NCBI GenBank assembly: GCA_914767715.1
Contig: OU612069.1
Span: forward strand, 13,453,387-13,517,386
Direction: 5' to 3'
Length of the DNA stretch: 64,000 nt
Source of the DNA: Membranipora membranacea
Taxonomy: Eukaryota > Bryozoa > Gymnolaemata > Cheilostomatida > Membraniporidae
Notes under the pieces: model-generated
What the model saw: only the letters and a program-made list of their open reading frames with translations
Told to the model about the DNA's origin: nothing
The model's database searches: none
Position numbers and translations under genes: made by a program
Shown here: positions 37,399 through 48,960 of the stretch, one piece after another
Layout: every line of letters begins with the position of its first letter
Position numbering within the stretch: the stretch's first letter is position 1

Positions 37399-38760
37399 TC
37401 AAAGGAAAGTTTTAAAAACCAAGCTCTTCGATGTTACATATTTGGACAAAAACCTGATAATGATAATAATACCTCTCCATCGAGCCTCCATGATACCAAA
37501 AGTATTCTCGATTGTTCTCCTGGCTCTGCTCAGTCTATAGTTATATACCTTCTGGTTGTGTTCTTTAGCGGACTCTCCAGGTTTTGGTCTCATCAGCCAG
37601 GTTTTCAAGGGAATGCCTCGTCACCAATGAAGGTATACGGAGATCCTTCCTTACCATCTGATCCTATAAAATAAAGCCAGCTCATGGTTACAGAAAATAT
37701 AACTGTATGCAAAGTGTACCTGGAAATCACGTTTTTTGTGTACTCCATTAATTTCAATTGGGGTGACATCAATTCAAATTTACTATATTAAGCCGTATGT
37801 CAATCCCGTCACATGATCATAGATACAATCTGATGCACATATCTACGTGTGAGTGTGCTATATCGAGCCATTATGCAGCTCTAACTAAAACAAAATTTTT
37901 TGGTCACATGGCATTGCATATATATTTCGAAGGGTGATACTACCCGTCCCTTATGTTGATATCTATCCTCCCTAAGTTTTTTTTAACAAATCTGAAACTC
38001 TACATCAAAATCACAAGTTTATACATGGTCGCGGAATGTCAGCCGGTATATTCAGAGTGTTCCCCTTCACAGCTCCATTGAGGCAACAGTTATCAAATGT
38101 CCCACCATCTGACCACCTTCTTTACATGCCAACATCCACATAGACAAAATCTGTAGTTGGCATCACACACTCCAAGCAACACCTCACTGAAGAACTTCTT
38201 GTAGTTGAAGTATTTCGAGCCTGAGCTCGGAGGGCATTGAATAGAGCAGTGCTTTTCGTCGATAGCATCTAGGCAGAGAGGAAAGTGCCATGTTCTCTCA
38301 AACTCCTGAGAAATCTTCTTCCACTCATCTGGTGTGCTGGGAGTAGCTAAATATGTGCTTCTTGGACACTCCAACAGGGCCCTGGATGTCTCCAACATAA
38401 TCTCTCTAACGGTAGAAGTGCCAAGTCTTAATAGGAGGGCTAGAGTTGTGAAGCTGTCTCCAGTGGATAAATAATCTAATGTCACACCTAGTCTCTGCTC
38501 AGTAGATATGGCCTTTCTAAAGAATGTGTCCTTTTTCACTATACTCTCCTGTACTTGCCTAGCAGCTCACTGAAGCACTCAATGTCCATTCTAAATGCTT
38601 GCTTATTTTTCAGGAAAAGAAGTTCGCATTTCACTCACACATGTGTTCCGTGCCCCCAATATCTGTCTCTGTCTGTTGACTGGATGAACCCAGTACCTTC
38701 TATTTCCTACCCTTTTCCTTCTCTTAGCTTTGAGATAAAGATGCCCCATGGCCAGTGATC
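37399..38760 (-). pseudogene. PIF/Harbinger (HARBI1-like) transposase remnant
   Basis: Minus-strand order: RRYWVHPVNRQRQ (about 38680), FRMDIECFSELLGKYRR, then 38539-38093 with RLGVTLDYLSTGDSF, LDAIDEKH (first catalytic Asp) and VLLGVCDANYRF. After a frameshift comes SDGGTFDNCCLNGAVKG, then FIGDEAFP and, after another frameshift, 37608-37399 with YNYRLSRARRTIENTFGI (catalytic Glu region). Several frameshifts and stops make it inactive. The full protein of the family is covered, so this is a decayed full-length copy. Confidence 0.85.
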
Positions 38761-39726
38761 TAATTCACCTCTCTCTGTTCATGGTGTGTTTGTAAACGCC
38801 TTGATGTTTTATAAAATTGCCTTCTATAGTTTGTTTGGTGTGAAAATCTATGGGCAAATGATGATTAGGCTCCTCTTTGCAACTAACGATTAACTTTTTC
38901 TTTACTCAAGTGTAAGTGTGTGACATATGGCGTATGCAAAAGTGATTTTGAGTGGGGCAAATTCTTATTATGGCTGGAGTTGTTGCTGTTAACTTGTTAC
39001 AATCTTTTCTCTGAGAACACATTGACTATCTGCTACTTGGGGTGGTAGATGTCCCATGTCTAGTTTTGATAAACCACATGGCAGCCATTCACTTTTGAAC
39101 TCTTTTTCTTTTTTTCTTTGAATGTGTGAGAAGTTGGTTAGTTGCTCTCTTGTCTGGATATTGTCCTAATCTTTATTTTTCAGCACAGTTAAGATCTTAA
39201 AGTTTTCTTATACCAATGACCAATCTAGGAAGTTTTTTTTTCGGTTGTGGATGAATAACGACATTCAACAGATCATTCGCACAACATTCAGGTATGTTGT
39301 CTGTTGTGGTTGAAATTCTGTTGCCTGCCGAATAAATGTGTTACCCCTTGTTTGTTTTTTGGTCCTTAATGATTTTTTTCAGTCACCTTTGGAGGTATAT
39401 ATTATCAGTGAAATCAAGCTAGGCTTGATTGATCTTCTCACTGTCTCCTTTTTTTACTTCTTTCCAAGCCGTGGCTGGAGAAATAGCTGCAGGCTTTCCA
39501 AATACATAGGCCCTCAGCAATCTGATTTTTACTGAGTCTGTAGGTAGCGGCTAAGCTTGTATGTTATAGAAGTCCCCAATACTCTGGATGGTGCTCTGAT
39601 TATAAGCAAGGCCAGCTGCCTGCAAAAGCCACGTCCCCCATCCACGTCACACCAACATATATTTAATTATGCATAAAGAAGAAAATTAAATTGAAATAAA
39701 TGAAGATAAATCTATCTCTAGTACCA
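38761..39726. other. Noncoding stretch
   Basis: AT-rich and T-rich DNA between the Harbinger remnant and the collagen C4-like exon copies; nothing recognised. Confidence 0.45.
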
Positions 39727-40485
39727 TATTCCGATCCAGTCTGGTTTCACAAAGTAGAAAAATGCTCCGTTTGTATTTGAGCTGTAGCCAGAGATATACT
39801 CAGAGCTCCTATCTACACACTCATATAGACAGGGATTCGCTTAGCTCATAGCTCATTTCCACTGGCAACCAATTGCTGCTGACATGGTTTGGTTTGACAA
39901 AGTTGAATAGTGCTCCATTTGTATTCGAGCTGTAACCTGATATATGCTCGGGCTCCCATGCTACACACTGAAATATGAGGTGATCAGTTCATGTTCTGGA
40001 AAATCTGAGTGCCTATTAGTGATATGGAAGTTCATGCTGAGGACCACCTCCCTCAGTTATTTTCGTCCCCCGCGCAACTATCTTGACATCAGATAACTAT
40101 GGCGAATTCCATGAAGCATTGTGATATACTCAAAAGCAAAGTAGGAAAGACTAAAATATAGGAAAGATGCGCATCCCTGAAGCCTGAAGCTAAATTATCT
40201 TTAATAAATATGAAAATATCAAGTAAGGTGAATGATCTTACACACTTAAAAATGTTAGAGAAAGAACTGGAACACTGAATAGGTATACTTCACTTTAGTT
40301 AATATATTTATCATAAGTAGTCATGATGCTGTTGAAGCACTGGAGAGTGCTGGAAGTTACATAATATGACTGACAACCTATCGCTGTTGATACAGTCTGG
40401 TTTGACGAAATAGAACAGAGCTCCATTTGTATTTGAGCTGTAATCGGATATAGACTCAGCGCTCTTATCTACACACTCATATTGT
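39727..40485 (-). pseudogene. Three copies of a short-chain-collagen-C4-like exon fragment
   Basis: Minus-strand segments at about 39727-39825, 39860-39970 and 40370-40485 each encode a variant of CVD.S.EYISGYSSNTNGALFYFVKP, the Cys-rich C-terminal motif of sponge short-chain collagen C4-like proteins. All three are open across the motif (one has FNFVKP, one SDYSS), but I cannot find the remaining exons. Either tandem exon duplicates of a degraded gene or alternative exons of a gene with undetected parts. Two further, broken copies lie at 47543-47815. Confidence 0.55.
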
Positions 40486-40676
40486 TAGATTCGCATTCTT
40501 CATAGTAACTTGACATATTTAAACAGCCAATAGCAATAATACTTGAATCATGACGCAATATGTTGGAAAACTCAAAACTCAAATAGTTATAAGAAACACA
40601 ACCAAAATTGATACAAAATGTTTGCAATAAATTCTAAAATAGCAAGTGGGAATGATTCTAAACAATAAATATTATA

Positions 40677-41040
40677 GGGGGGGGGGGGGCTAGTTGAGAC
40701 AAAAATCACTTTTTTGTCACCTACACCTATGAATATTATATGAGTGTCTGGATTTCTATGCTATATTATACTTCATGATGTTGTGCAATATGTGTGATGA
40801 GTTTGGAAGCCCAGCCTTGGTTGATTCTGTTTGGCGGCCGTTTTCATCAAGGTCCAAAACCCGTCTCAACGTGCCCTATGGGCGGGTAAGTTGAGACAGT
40901 GTGTGGGGCAGGTTGAGACGCGGTAAAAAAATCATGGGTGATCATGTGGAAATAAATGAAAGAAATGTAAGATATTTTTTATGCTTATAACAATGATTAT
41001 TTATTTGTATAGCATGTTTTGTACTCCAACCAACATATAT
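40677..41040. repeat. Poly-G plus repeated GTTGAGAC motifs
   Basis: Thirteen G at 40677-40689 are followed by TAGTTGAGAC, an inverted GTCTCAAC at about 40863, AAGTTGAGAC and AGGTTGAGAC within 230 bases. It lies 3' of the pogo-like transposase remnant and could be its terminal or subterminal repeat region; no matching opposite end was found. Confidence 0.4.
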
Positions 41041-41611
41041 ATATGGGAATATAAACTTTTGCAACACAACATCAAACCATGACATTTATAATGCAACCAG
41101 CATTTATTTCCGTACCAAACCATTAAAGTGAGTCAACATAATATTGGTACTATTGGTTAGCCATGAATACAGCTTAGGTCTACATCAAATGCACGCTTGG
41201 CAGCGCACCTCGCCGTGCCACTGATTACTGATGGATCTGGTAAGACTTGTGTGATATCAATGATGTCAAATGTGTCTGTTTCTGGGTTATCAGGGAGTAG
41301 AAAGTGGTTTGATTAAAAAGGTTGATTAAAATCCGATGTCTTATCACTCGCCCATCCCATGTACCGGTCTTCTTTAGAAATGCTACCATAGCACTTCCAT
41401 CTTCAATACTCTTTACTTGGCTAACATACAAGTGCTTCATCTTTTTGCTTTCCTACTGCACCACCACATATGAACCTTCCTTCACGCTGCAAATGGTAAG
41501 GCATTAACCGTAATTCAATCTTTACTTTCCTTTCAATCATTAACTACAATATATAATCGATCAATCTATCAATATCTAATCAACTAACAAACAGGATTTA
41601 GATACCCAAGG

Positions 41612-43095
41612 TTATATTTTATCGCACCTAAATGGCTGATCATCATCGTTGACGTTGTCATGTTCAAAATCCTCTGAATATTCGTCATCACTATCGGATT
41701 CTATGGGTACACAGTCCTCTTTTTCACTGGTCTCGACATCCGGTTGAGGCACCTTCTTCAAAACTCTTTTCTTGACTTTCTTTGGGATGTTTCCACTTGT
41801 GCTAGGCCCTGCCGGTACCTCGGGCGACTCTGATTGTGTCTTCTCAGGGGTTTTAGTAAGAATAATAGAAGCACCTTTCTTACTCTTTGTTGTCCTCTTT
41901 CTAGGAGCAGCCTTTGGATATGGGCAAATATCAGCAGGGCTGGTGCCAGTTTTTGCAGTTCTGACGACAGAGCTAGTAGATGGAGTGTTGATGAACTCCA
42001 AGTCTACTTCCATAACTGCATCTTCACTCCCACCATTGTCGCCATCCTGCTCCATCGCTACACCTTCTCTCCCTATATCTCGGTCGGTGACTGCGCTGGG
42101 AAGGAAGTCGCTATCTGTAAAGACATTGATATCAATTGGGTACATCCCAGTTTTTCTGAACCCACCAGTTATGTTCAACGGGGTCTGGGCTCTCAGAAGG
42201 GCTTTCCCAGCTAGCTCACCTTTGTCATAAAGACCAAGAGTTTTCCCAGGATTGGAAAGCTACCATTCATTACACGCTGTGTTGTAATAAGTTTGGTATG
42301 GGCCATATACAGAGACATCTAGCGGTTGCAGTCGGGGAGTTGTGTGAGGCGGAAATGTTAGCATAACTACGCCATTGTCTTTGGCTGCCTTGATTGCCTT
42401 GGGGCTCATGTGGCTTTTGTGGTTGTCCAGCAATAGTAACGCAGGGTTATCAAGGGATGGCTTGGCATGTTTGATGAAATGGTTCATCCAGACATCAAAG
42501 TTTGGCGCTGTCATCCATACTGTCTCATGAAATAGCCCAAGTGAGTTGGTTGGTGTCCCCCTCATATAAGTTTCAGTGTTTCGGTCAGTCTTCCTGGGCC
42601 AGATAAAATTAGGCGGTATGCTAGTGCCAGATGAGCTAACACAGCACACCCCTTTTACCAAAATACCTCTTTCTGCACTTGTCACCTGCCCCAACTGCTT
42701 AACTTTTTTGTCAGCTACGACCCTTGGAGGATTGTGAACTGTCGTTATCTTAGTTTCATCCATGTTATGTATGTTTCCTGGTTCTATCTTGTACTTTTTT
42801 AGAGCATCACCAAGGTTATTGAAGAAGGTCCTCATGTTGTGCCTTTTAAAGCTGGTTGCCCGCCCAAGACTTGTCGCCTCTGGTTTTCAGATCGATAAGC
42901 TCCCACTCCTCTTCATGAATGCCTTCAGCCAGTCCTTTCCAGTTTGAAGCTTTCTCTTCCAGCTCTCAGGCACTTGGATTTCTTTCAGTGTAGCATATTC
43001 ATACGCAAGCTTCCGAAACTTCTTGAGGTGTCAGGCCATGACACATTCTGGAGCATGTCATTAAAGTGCAACTACACAGAGAAAAACAACTTTGG
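41612..43095 (-). pseudogene. pogo/Tigger-type DDE transposase remnant
   Basis: Minus-strand pieces in order: KKFRKLAYEYATLKEIQVPESW, GKDWLKAFMKR, an in-frame TGA near 42888, KPEATSLGRATSFKRHN, then 42835-42260 with HNMDETKI (first Asp), ALLLLDNHKSH (second Asp) and PPHTTPRLQPLDVSVYGP. A stop near 42260 separates it from 42178-41612, NITGGFRKTGMYPIDINVF, the usual pogo C-terminal module with an acidic tail. At least two breaks. The N-terminal DNA-binding helix-turn-helix is only partly visible. Confidence 0.85.
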
Positions 43096-43670
43096 CTCAT
43101 AAAATTGATTGTATTAAAGCTCACTGGTCTAAATCTCAGCTGAAATGTGAAATAATGTGAAAATAAAGAAAAAATAAAAATGAAGTCTGAGACACGGTGA
43201 CTGTCTGGTTGGTCGGGTGACGAAGGCTCGATTTAAACTGAGGCTTCTTCTCAAACACCTCAACTTCGGAGGAACTTTGAATAACTATGCCCACATTCTG
43301 TCTTCCCGAGAGGTCTTCAATAAAAGTCTCTTAGAGCTAGAAATAAAATAAAGTTTAATAATAAAAATATGAGTGTAATAGTTTTATTATATTCTTAGCT
43401 ATAAAATTACCAAATAGATAAGATACATAGTTTTTATACCAGAAAAAGTTTAAATTTGACCACCAAATCTTAGATTATTATAAAAGTTAGTCTCAGGTTG
43501 GAGTGATACATGAGACAGGAGGACAATGACATGGTCATGCTTTTTTGGCTTGAAAGGCAGGAAAGTGCCTGCAGCTTAAGAATGTCTTAGATTTTTCAGA
43601 TCGGATTATAGTAATTGTAATCTGACTCAGCAACTGCATGAACGAGTTTTATAAGACAAGTAAAATTTAC

Positions 43671-45155
43671 CTGTTCAGACTCTTTAAAGTAAACGTAAAC
43701 CCGCGCCCTAGTGTTTGCAGGAAGCTGCGCCTTGACAAATTGCATAGTCCTATCAGAGTCAAATTGCTTTCCAGAAAAGTCCCCAAGCCTATAGTGGCAA
43801 TTCCGCTCTAGCCTGAAGTCTTTTACTAGATCTTCAAGAACTTCAGACACAGTTTCGGTAGGTGTGATGAGCTTTGACACTGTTGTCACTTGGTTCATAT
43901 AGGTTCTTTTTTGTACCTGTAATGAAAAATGCTTGTAATCATTGGACATGATATCAGATGGTCTGCTGGGAGTTATGTTGCCCTGGATGAGACAAACTTG
44001 TCCCAAGATACAGATAAAATAACCACCTATATAATGAAGTGCATGGAGGGTATCGTTGTCAATAGAATTTGAAGTCATAACTGGAATAGAGTCAGGTTTT
44101 GCAGCAAGGGTGTCGATAGATGCCAGGTGAATAGCCTTCAGTAAGTAACAAAAGGGCTGTCTCTGAAGTTTGAAGTCAGCATGCTTTGATCTTAATGCAT
44201 GTAGCTCGGTACAGAACTTAATCTTCTTAGAGGATGTGAAGGTATCTGGAACTAGACTGATTACGAGATTGACCAGAGTCATCATCATCAGGGGAAGTTG
44301 AGTCATCCATGACTCGACAGCCTGCTTAAACCGAGGGTAGTTATTACAAATCATCTTCTTCGAGGCTTCGACTATTTCTTCCTTCTGCTCCTGGGTACAA
44401 GCATTAGCTGCAAAAATGGGACAAGACAAATTTCAATCATTACACATCATTTTCGGATCATAATAATTTTTCATTATGCCTCTCATAAAAATGAAGTTAA
44501 AATAACTACAGTACAATACGTCATTGGCAAGGGAGTTTTTGAAAGTCCCGAAAATCGCCTTCTCGCACAGCAGCTTAACACCAGGATTGCTATGCTAACT
44601 TGGTTAGTTACATTGCAGCGTGAAGAATTTGTTAGTACAACTCACAGAGACAGCCCACATGACGTTTTGTTTCAAGTTTTTTTTATCGTGATATCAATGC
44701 AAAACACATTATATCACCGTAGCAAGTACTTACCAAAATTTAAAGCAGTAGACTGGTTGTGAAAGCGGAGTTGGTGCCGATCTAGATTATTCGAGTTGAC
44801 AAAGCTCTTTCCACAATTGCCACATATAAGGCGCAGACTTTTTTCCTTGTTGGCAACCTGTAGTAGGATACAATAATGAGCGAACAATAACAACAACAAA
44901 CTGCTTACTGTATAATGCACCTGCTCTGCAATGGGCAAATCAAGTCTATATTGACCACCCTGCAACGCACAAGGTTAGGCCTATCCGGAAACTTGCATGG
45001 ACTAGAAGCTCATATCAATGTAGGTAGTTCATATCATATTGAATGAAATATTTTACCTTAACAGAAGAACTAGTACATGGAAGTTCCTCCTCATCACTAA
45101 ATAGCGCATCGAAATCTTCTCCACTGGCAAAGTCACTATCTTCATACCTAGCCAT
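43671..45155 (-). CDS. Putative C2H2 zinc-finger, transposon-derived protein
   Basis: Three exons join in phase: 45155-45057 (MARYEDSDFASGEDFDALF, acidic), 44857-44734 with one C2H2 finger (C-x2-C-x12-H-x4-H, around LICGNCGKSF), and 44407-43671, open for 245 codons, with LHALHYIGGYFICIL, like the YIxGY motif seen in several transposase families. The 3' end is unsettled: after a donor at 43671 a further exon around 43340-43190 (FIEDLSGRQNVGIV) is plausible but its acceptor is unclear. No internal stop in the three exons, unlike all neighbours. Function unknown; it may be a recently active element gene or a domesticated one. Confidence 0.6.
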
Positions 45156-45379
45156 CACTGCTGCTGTCAACAAGAAACATTTGAATTATGATAAAACAGA
45201 GTCTGGTGGCAAGCTGACACACACTCACTAAACCGGTCAATGAACTCCCTCATTGCACCGGTAAACTGAAAACTCATCATTGTTCTACATTTAAAGCTAA
45301 TCAAAATTTACAACAAGATCATGTAACTGTCAGCACTGAACTCAGCTAGCTTGTAGGTAGTAGTACTGAAAGGTGTAAC

Positions 45380-45499
45380 TACAACTGTATTACTACAGTA
45401 CACTACAAGCACTGAAGGGAGTTAATTGCAGTTTCACCCTGCATGAACAACTGCAATTAACTTCCTCCATTGCCTGTTTACTGTAGTAATACAGTTGTA
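45380..45499. repeat. Imperfect hairpin upstream of the zinc-finger gene
   Basis: Arms TACAACTGTATTACTACAGTA...AGTTAATTGCAGTT and their inverted copy enclose a loop of about 15 bases, with a mismatched middle. It lies about 225 bases 5' of the minus-strand start at 45155; it could be a promoter structure, a MITE or a transposon end. Confidence 0.65.
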
Positions 45500-45776
45500 C
45501 AAGCAGGGAGATTCTCCCTCCTACAAGTTTACTATCACTTATCAGTATCTACTACTAACTGAAACCAATGAAAGGCAGTTCATTGCGGAGGTGGTAGAGA
45601 GTGTAGGATATTTATCCCTTAGACATCCATGTTCATCAAATGGATATCGTCCTCTGTTCTGTACCTAGAGAGTGCAACTGCTAACATGGTAGAACTGTAT
45701 ACCCGTCTGAAATCGATGACAGCAGACTAAAGCGCTTGCCCCTGGCACCTGTGGACAGTTATTCCCCATGCCAGTT

Positions 45777-46560
45777 TTATGGGAAACTGAAAACGTGTGT
45801 GCAAAGAGTTAGAGAACTTTCTTGAGAAGAGCATGCGTTCCAGAAAGATAACATCCCATTGATGAGAAAAACAGTTATGAAATCATCCCCCATGGCCTTG
45901 ATGTTACCACGCTGTCCATTAGCATCTTTACCAGCTACATTCATGGTTATGATGACTGGAGCATTTACTTTCAAAGATAGTTTTTGTTTGCAGCCTGATA
46001 TGGCATTTCAAACTCTCATGTCACTGCCGGGTTCATCTATTGACCTGTAATGTCGGGTCTCACCCTTGGCCTTCACTAGCTCCTTAGCATTATGGATGTC
46101 CACCAGTTGGTCAGTGGCGGCTATGTACAGAGACCCTTTTTGAATATCCTTCATGGTGAGGCGACATATCAGATCCTCGGCTTCTGCGGTCAAATTGCCA
46201 TTGGCAAGAGACTGAATAAACCTAAAATACCATAAAATTTCAGCTTTTCAGTTTTTACAAAACCCTATCATTGAAGCATACTATTATTGATACAACATTA
46301 AGTTGCAGTGACTTCAGTCACTTGTTGATTAATTAAGTTTATCAAATCACCATGACTTGAAGGACTTGAAGGATGTGGCACTTACTTTTCAATAACCGCA
46401 TATCACAACTTCCGCACATATGGTGATTGAGCATGAGACTATTGAAGAGGGTAGGGAGCGACACTCTGCACAAAGGCAACCAAATCCTCAAAACTTCTGT
46501 AACAGCTATTAACAATTTTCAAATGTCATAATAAATTCAGTTGACCAACTTACCTCTTTT
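45777..46560 (-). pseudogene. PIF1-like helicase C-terminal remnant
   Basis: Minus strand: FEDLVAFVQSVAPYPLQ (with stops after), FIQSLANGNLTAEAEDL, YIAATDQLVDIHNAKEL, HYRSIDEP, an in-frame TGA near 46010, then LSLKVNAPVIITMNVAGKDA and FLINGMLSF. This follows the order of PIF1-family helicase C-termini (ATN..V...N, then LKVGA.VM...N, then VNG..G). Such genes are often carried by Helitrons. Several stops, no ATPase N-terminal half seen. Confidence 0.55.
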
Positions 46561-46856
46561 CTTCCTAGCAGAATGACTATTGCTTTAGTAGCCATATGAT
46601 TTAGCTCGCTTTCTGTAACCGTCCACTCTTCCTCTTCCTCAGTTAATCAGTTAGCAGTTTTTGAAACACATGGTAGTTTTCAAACCCCTGCCTAGTTATT
46701 AGTCCGAGGATGTTCGTGTGTTTATGTACACATGTCATCAGTCAGTCCCGTCCTATGAATGAATAAGACAGGTGGCGTAATACCCTAGTAATAAAGATAA
46801 AATAATTACATTATAATAATTGTGTAATACCAAAACAGTGATGTTGGCACCAGGAC

Positions 46857-47297
46857 TCAAAAACTGCCTGCAGCCTGACCTAAACCTCCTAAATTTAAAT
46901 TGTTGAATTTACTGCACAACTCACGTTCTTTCTCTCCGATTGAAGCAATTTCCTTACGTCTCAGATAGTGCAGGCTTTTCATCTGACGCCAAAGGAGACT
47001 GGCCCTCATCTTTTCGAAAAAGGACTGGATGAAAAGATGCACGGCCTTCACTACTTTTTCTTCCACGCATGGCAGCTAATCGTCTTCCACAGATGCAAGA
47101 TGCACAGCACACTCATCACCCTTGTCCACCTCTTCAGATTGAAGCTGGTCTTCGAATAATATAGCATCCCTGTCCCTCTCCAGATTTTCCCTGGTTACTG
47201 TTATAGGTGGCATACGACCTAATAGATATCTAGCGAGATCTAAAGATGCACCATTCTCGAATAAAGACCTCTCTATGAAAAACAGATTTTTATTCAA
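46857..47297 (-). pseudogene. Unrecognised coding-like segment, broken
   Basis: Two minus-strand frames (47297-47076 and 47066-46857) are continuous in frame apart from one TAG: LFENGASLDLARYLLGRMPPITVTREN, then KAVHLFIQSFFEKMRASLLW and RRKEIASIGEKERELC. Charged, protein-like composition. No family recognised; the context is the same decayed transposon cluster as the helicase remnant. Confidence 0.35.
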
Positions 47298-47542
47298 CGA
47301 GTTGAATGTTAATTAGGGCAAAACACCTCCAATATTGTTTTAACTACACAGTATTTTCTCAATATGCTTTGACCACACTGGATTGGTGCCTAAATACTTG
47401 GCGAAAAACAATTACCTAATACCATTGCCATTTACTTTACATATTGTGCCTGGTTAAACCAGTTAGATACAAGGCTGTGCCAGAGTGTCAGCGATTAAAA
47501 ATTAGGGAGAATCAAAATGAATGATGATTGTATCTCACTATA

Positions 47543-47815
47543 TGGTACTTGCTCTGTTTATTTTGAGCTGTAACCTGATATGTATTCTGGGTTCAGGTCT
47601 ACACACAATTATAGTCATGTTGTTGTGGAAACATTGGTGACTGATATAGCAGTTTAGTAAAACGAAACAATTTATACTTTAATGTAACCTCCAACATTAC
47701 CGCTGACAGCCAATTGCTGCCGTTACAGTGTGGCTTTATAATCTAGAACAGAGCTCCATTTGTATTTGAGCCATAACCTGAGATGTACTCTGGGCTTTCT
47801 TCTACACACTTGTGT
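47543..47815 (-). pseudogene. Two broken copies of the collagen C4-like exon fragment
   Basis: Minus strand, about 47543-47614 (CVDLNPEYISGYSS then TAA) and 47701-47815 (CVEESPEYISGYGSNTNGALF then TAG, followed by KPHC). They are the same unit as the copies at 39727-40485 but carry stops. About 7 kb of transposon-derived sequence lies between the two groups. Confidence 0.55.
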
Positions 47816-48262
47816 GTGGCTGCAGTTTTAGATTTCCTTATATTGTCCTAACATCAGATATCGTGTTGAATACAACCAATAGCAAATGCAGCATGTAATC
47901 CGCTTAAAAATGGTTGAGAAATCACTAGACTGACATCCGTTAAGCCAGATTTTATATGACTCCTGAGTGAAATGTTCACGGCAGATTCAAATTTTTTTAT
48001 AATAACCATCCATATTGCACTTGTAATCAATGTGCTGTACTCTGGCTGCCCAAATATAGCGCGTCTTTCCTCATAGTTTACAGTGAAAAATGATGCCTGG
48101 TGCCCTCGCCAGGTTTCTGAGTCTTCTTGCATTTGGATTCAATGCAATTAGCTATTTATTAGTTAGTTGAGAGAGATAAGTTTTCATAAATGGTTTGCAA
48201 AATTTGGTAAATTGTGTTCAATTTACCGCACATTATTAAAGTAAATGATAAATTTGTACTTT

Positions 48263-48375
48263 TAGTTTGTGGAGGCCTTGCCAGCTCTTGGCTGATACTT
48301 CCTATAATCTACTGCCATTCTTTTACGCCCCTCAGCATCCGAAGGGACAGGGCAGTCACAGTAACAATATTGAAA
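48263..48375 (-). other. Possible small exon
   Basis: Minus-strand frame with CYCDCPVPSDAEGRKRMAVDYRKYQ ends at a stop. The composition looks coding but there is no confirmed partner exon or family. Listed as a lead only. Confidence 0.25.
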
Positions 48376-48669
48376 CCCAACTAAGATGAAATACAACTGT
48401 GTTTTTTGCTTCACTAATTATATAAGAGAATGTAGGGATGGTTGCACCATAGAAATACTTATCAGTCTATTCTCCAACAACACCCAAATCAATTGGAAAC
48501 ACAGGCAACATTGGAACTGGGCTTTTCAATCTGTTGCAAGCTATCTCTTTCCATTCATACGGTTCTATATCAACTACAGCATCCTGTTTGTATCCGCTGT
48601 ATTATTCAGAGACCTAACATATCCGCATTTTTATCTTTTGATGGCTCATTTGGTATGGTTTGGTTTGGT

Positions 48670-48960
48670 TTAATTGGCTGATATCTCCTCCGCTACGCTC
48701 ATGTGTACCTCGTCCCTGTATAGCTGTTCCTTCAGAATGATGTTGTGGTTTACACAATAATACATTGTGTTGTGGATGTGGCGTGGGACAAAATCCCCCT
48801 CCATTCGTCTAGCCCCCTTTTCTCCACAAGTCGGGATCCCAAAAATAAACAGTGTTCTCTCTTCTACCCTTGCCTCGAATAGCATCTCCCTCAAAGCAGT
48901 CCCTCCCCTACAATAAACAATTGAGCCTTCTATCTTCAGGTTCTTTGCTATGATGTTGCC
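48670..48960 (-). CDS. Unrecognised open exon
   Basis: Open for 96 codons on the minus strand after a good acceptor (TTAACAG) at 48961; ends in a stop at 48670. Reads GNIIAKNLKIEGSIVYCRGGTALREML, then LFIFGIPTCGEKGARRMEGDF and HIHNTMYYCVNHNIILKEQL. Regular, protein-like composition with several Cys. I do not recognise the family. The nearby SGNH-type ORF at 50091-50874 suggests a shared mobile element, but they are not shown to be linked. Confidence 0.4.
   Translation of the reverse strand, partial: GNIIAKNLKIEGSIVYCRGGTALREMLFEARVEERTLFIFGIPTCGEKGARRMEGDFVPRHIHNTMYYCVNHNIILKEQLYRDEVHMSVAEEISAN

Noticed and set aside
40677-41040. GTTGAGAC repeats as the certain end of the pogo element
   Set aside because: No inverted partner or TA target duplication was found on the other side, so only noted as possible.
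41772-42230. Plus-strand frames of 126-152 codons
   Set aside because: Antisense of the pogo C-terminal module, which has the family motifs on the minus strand.
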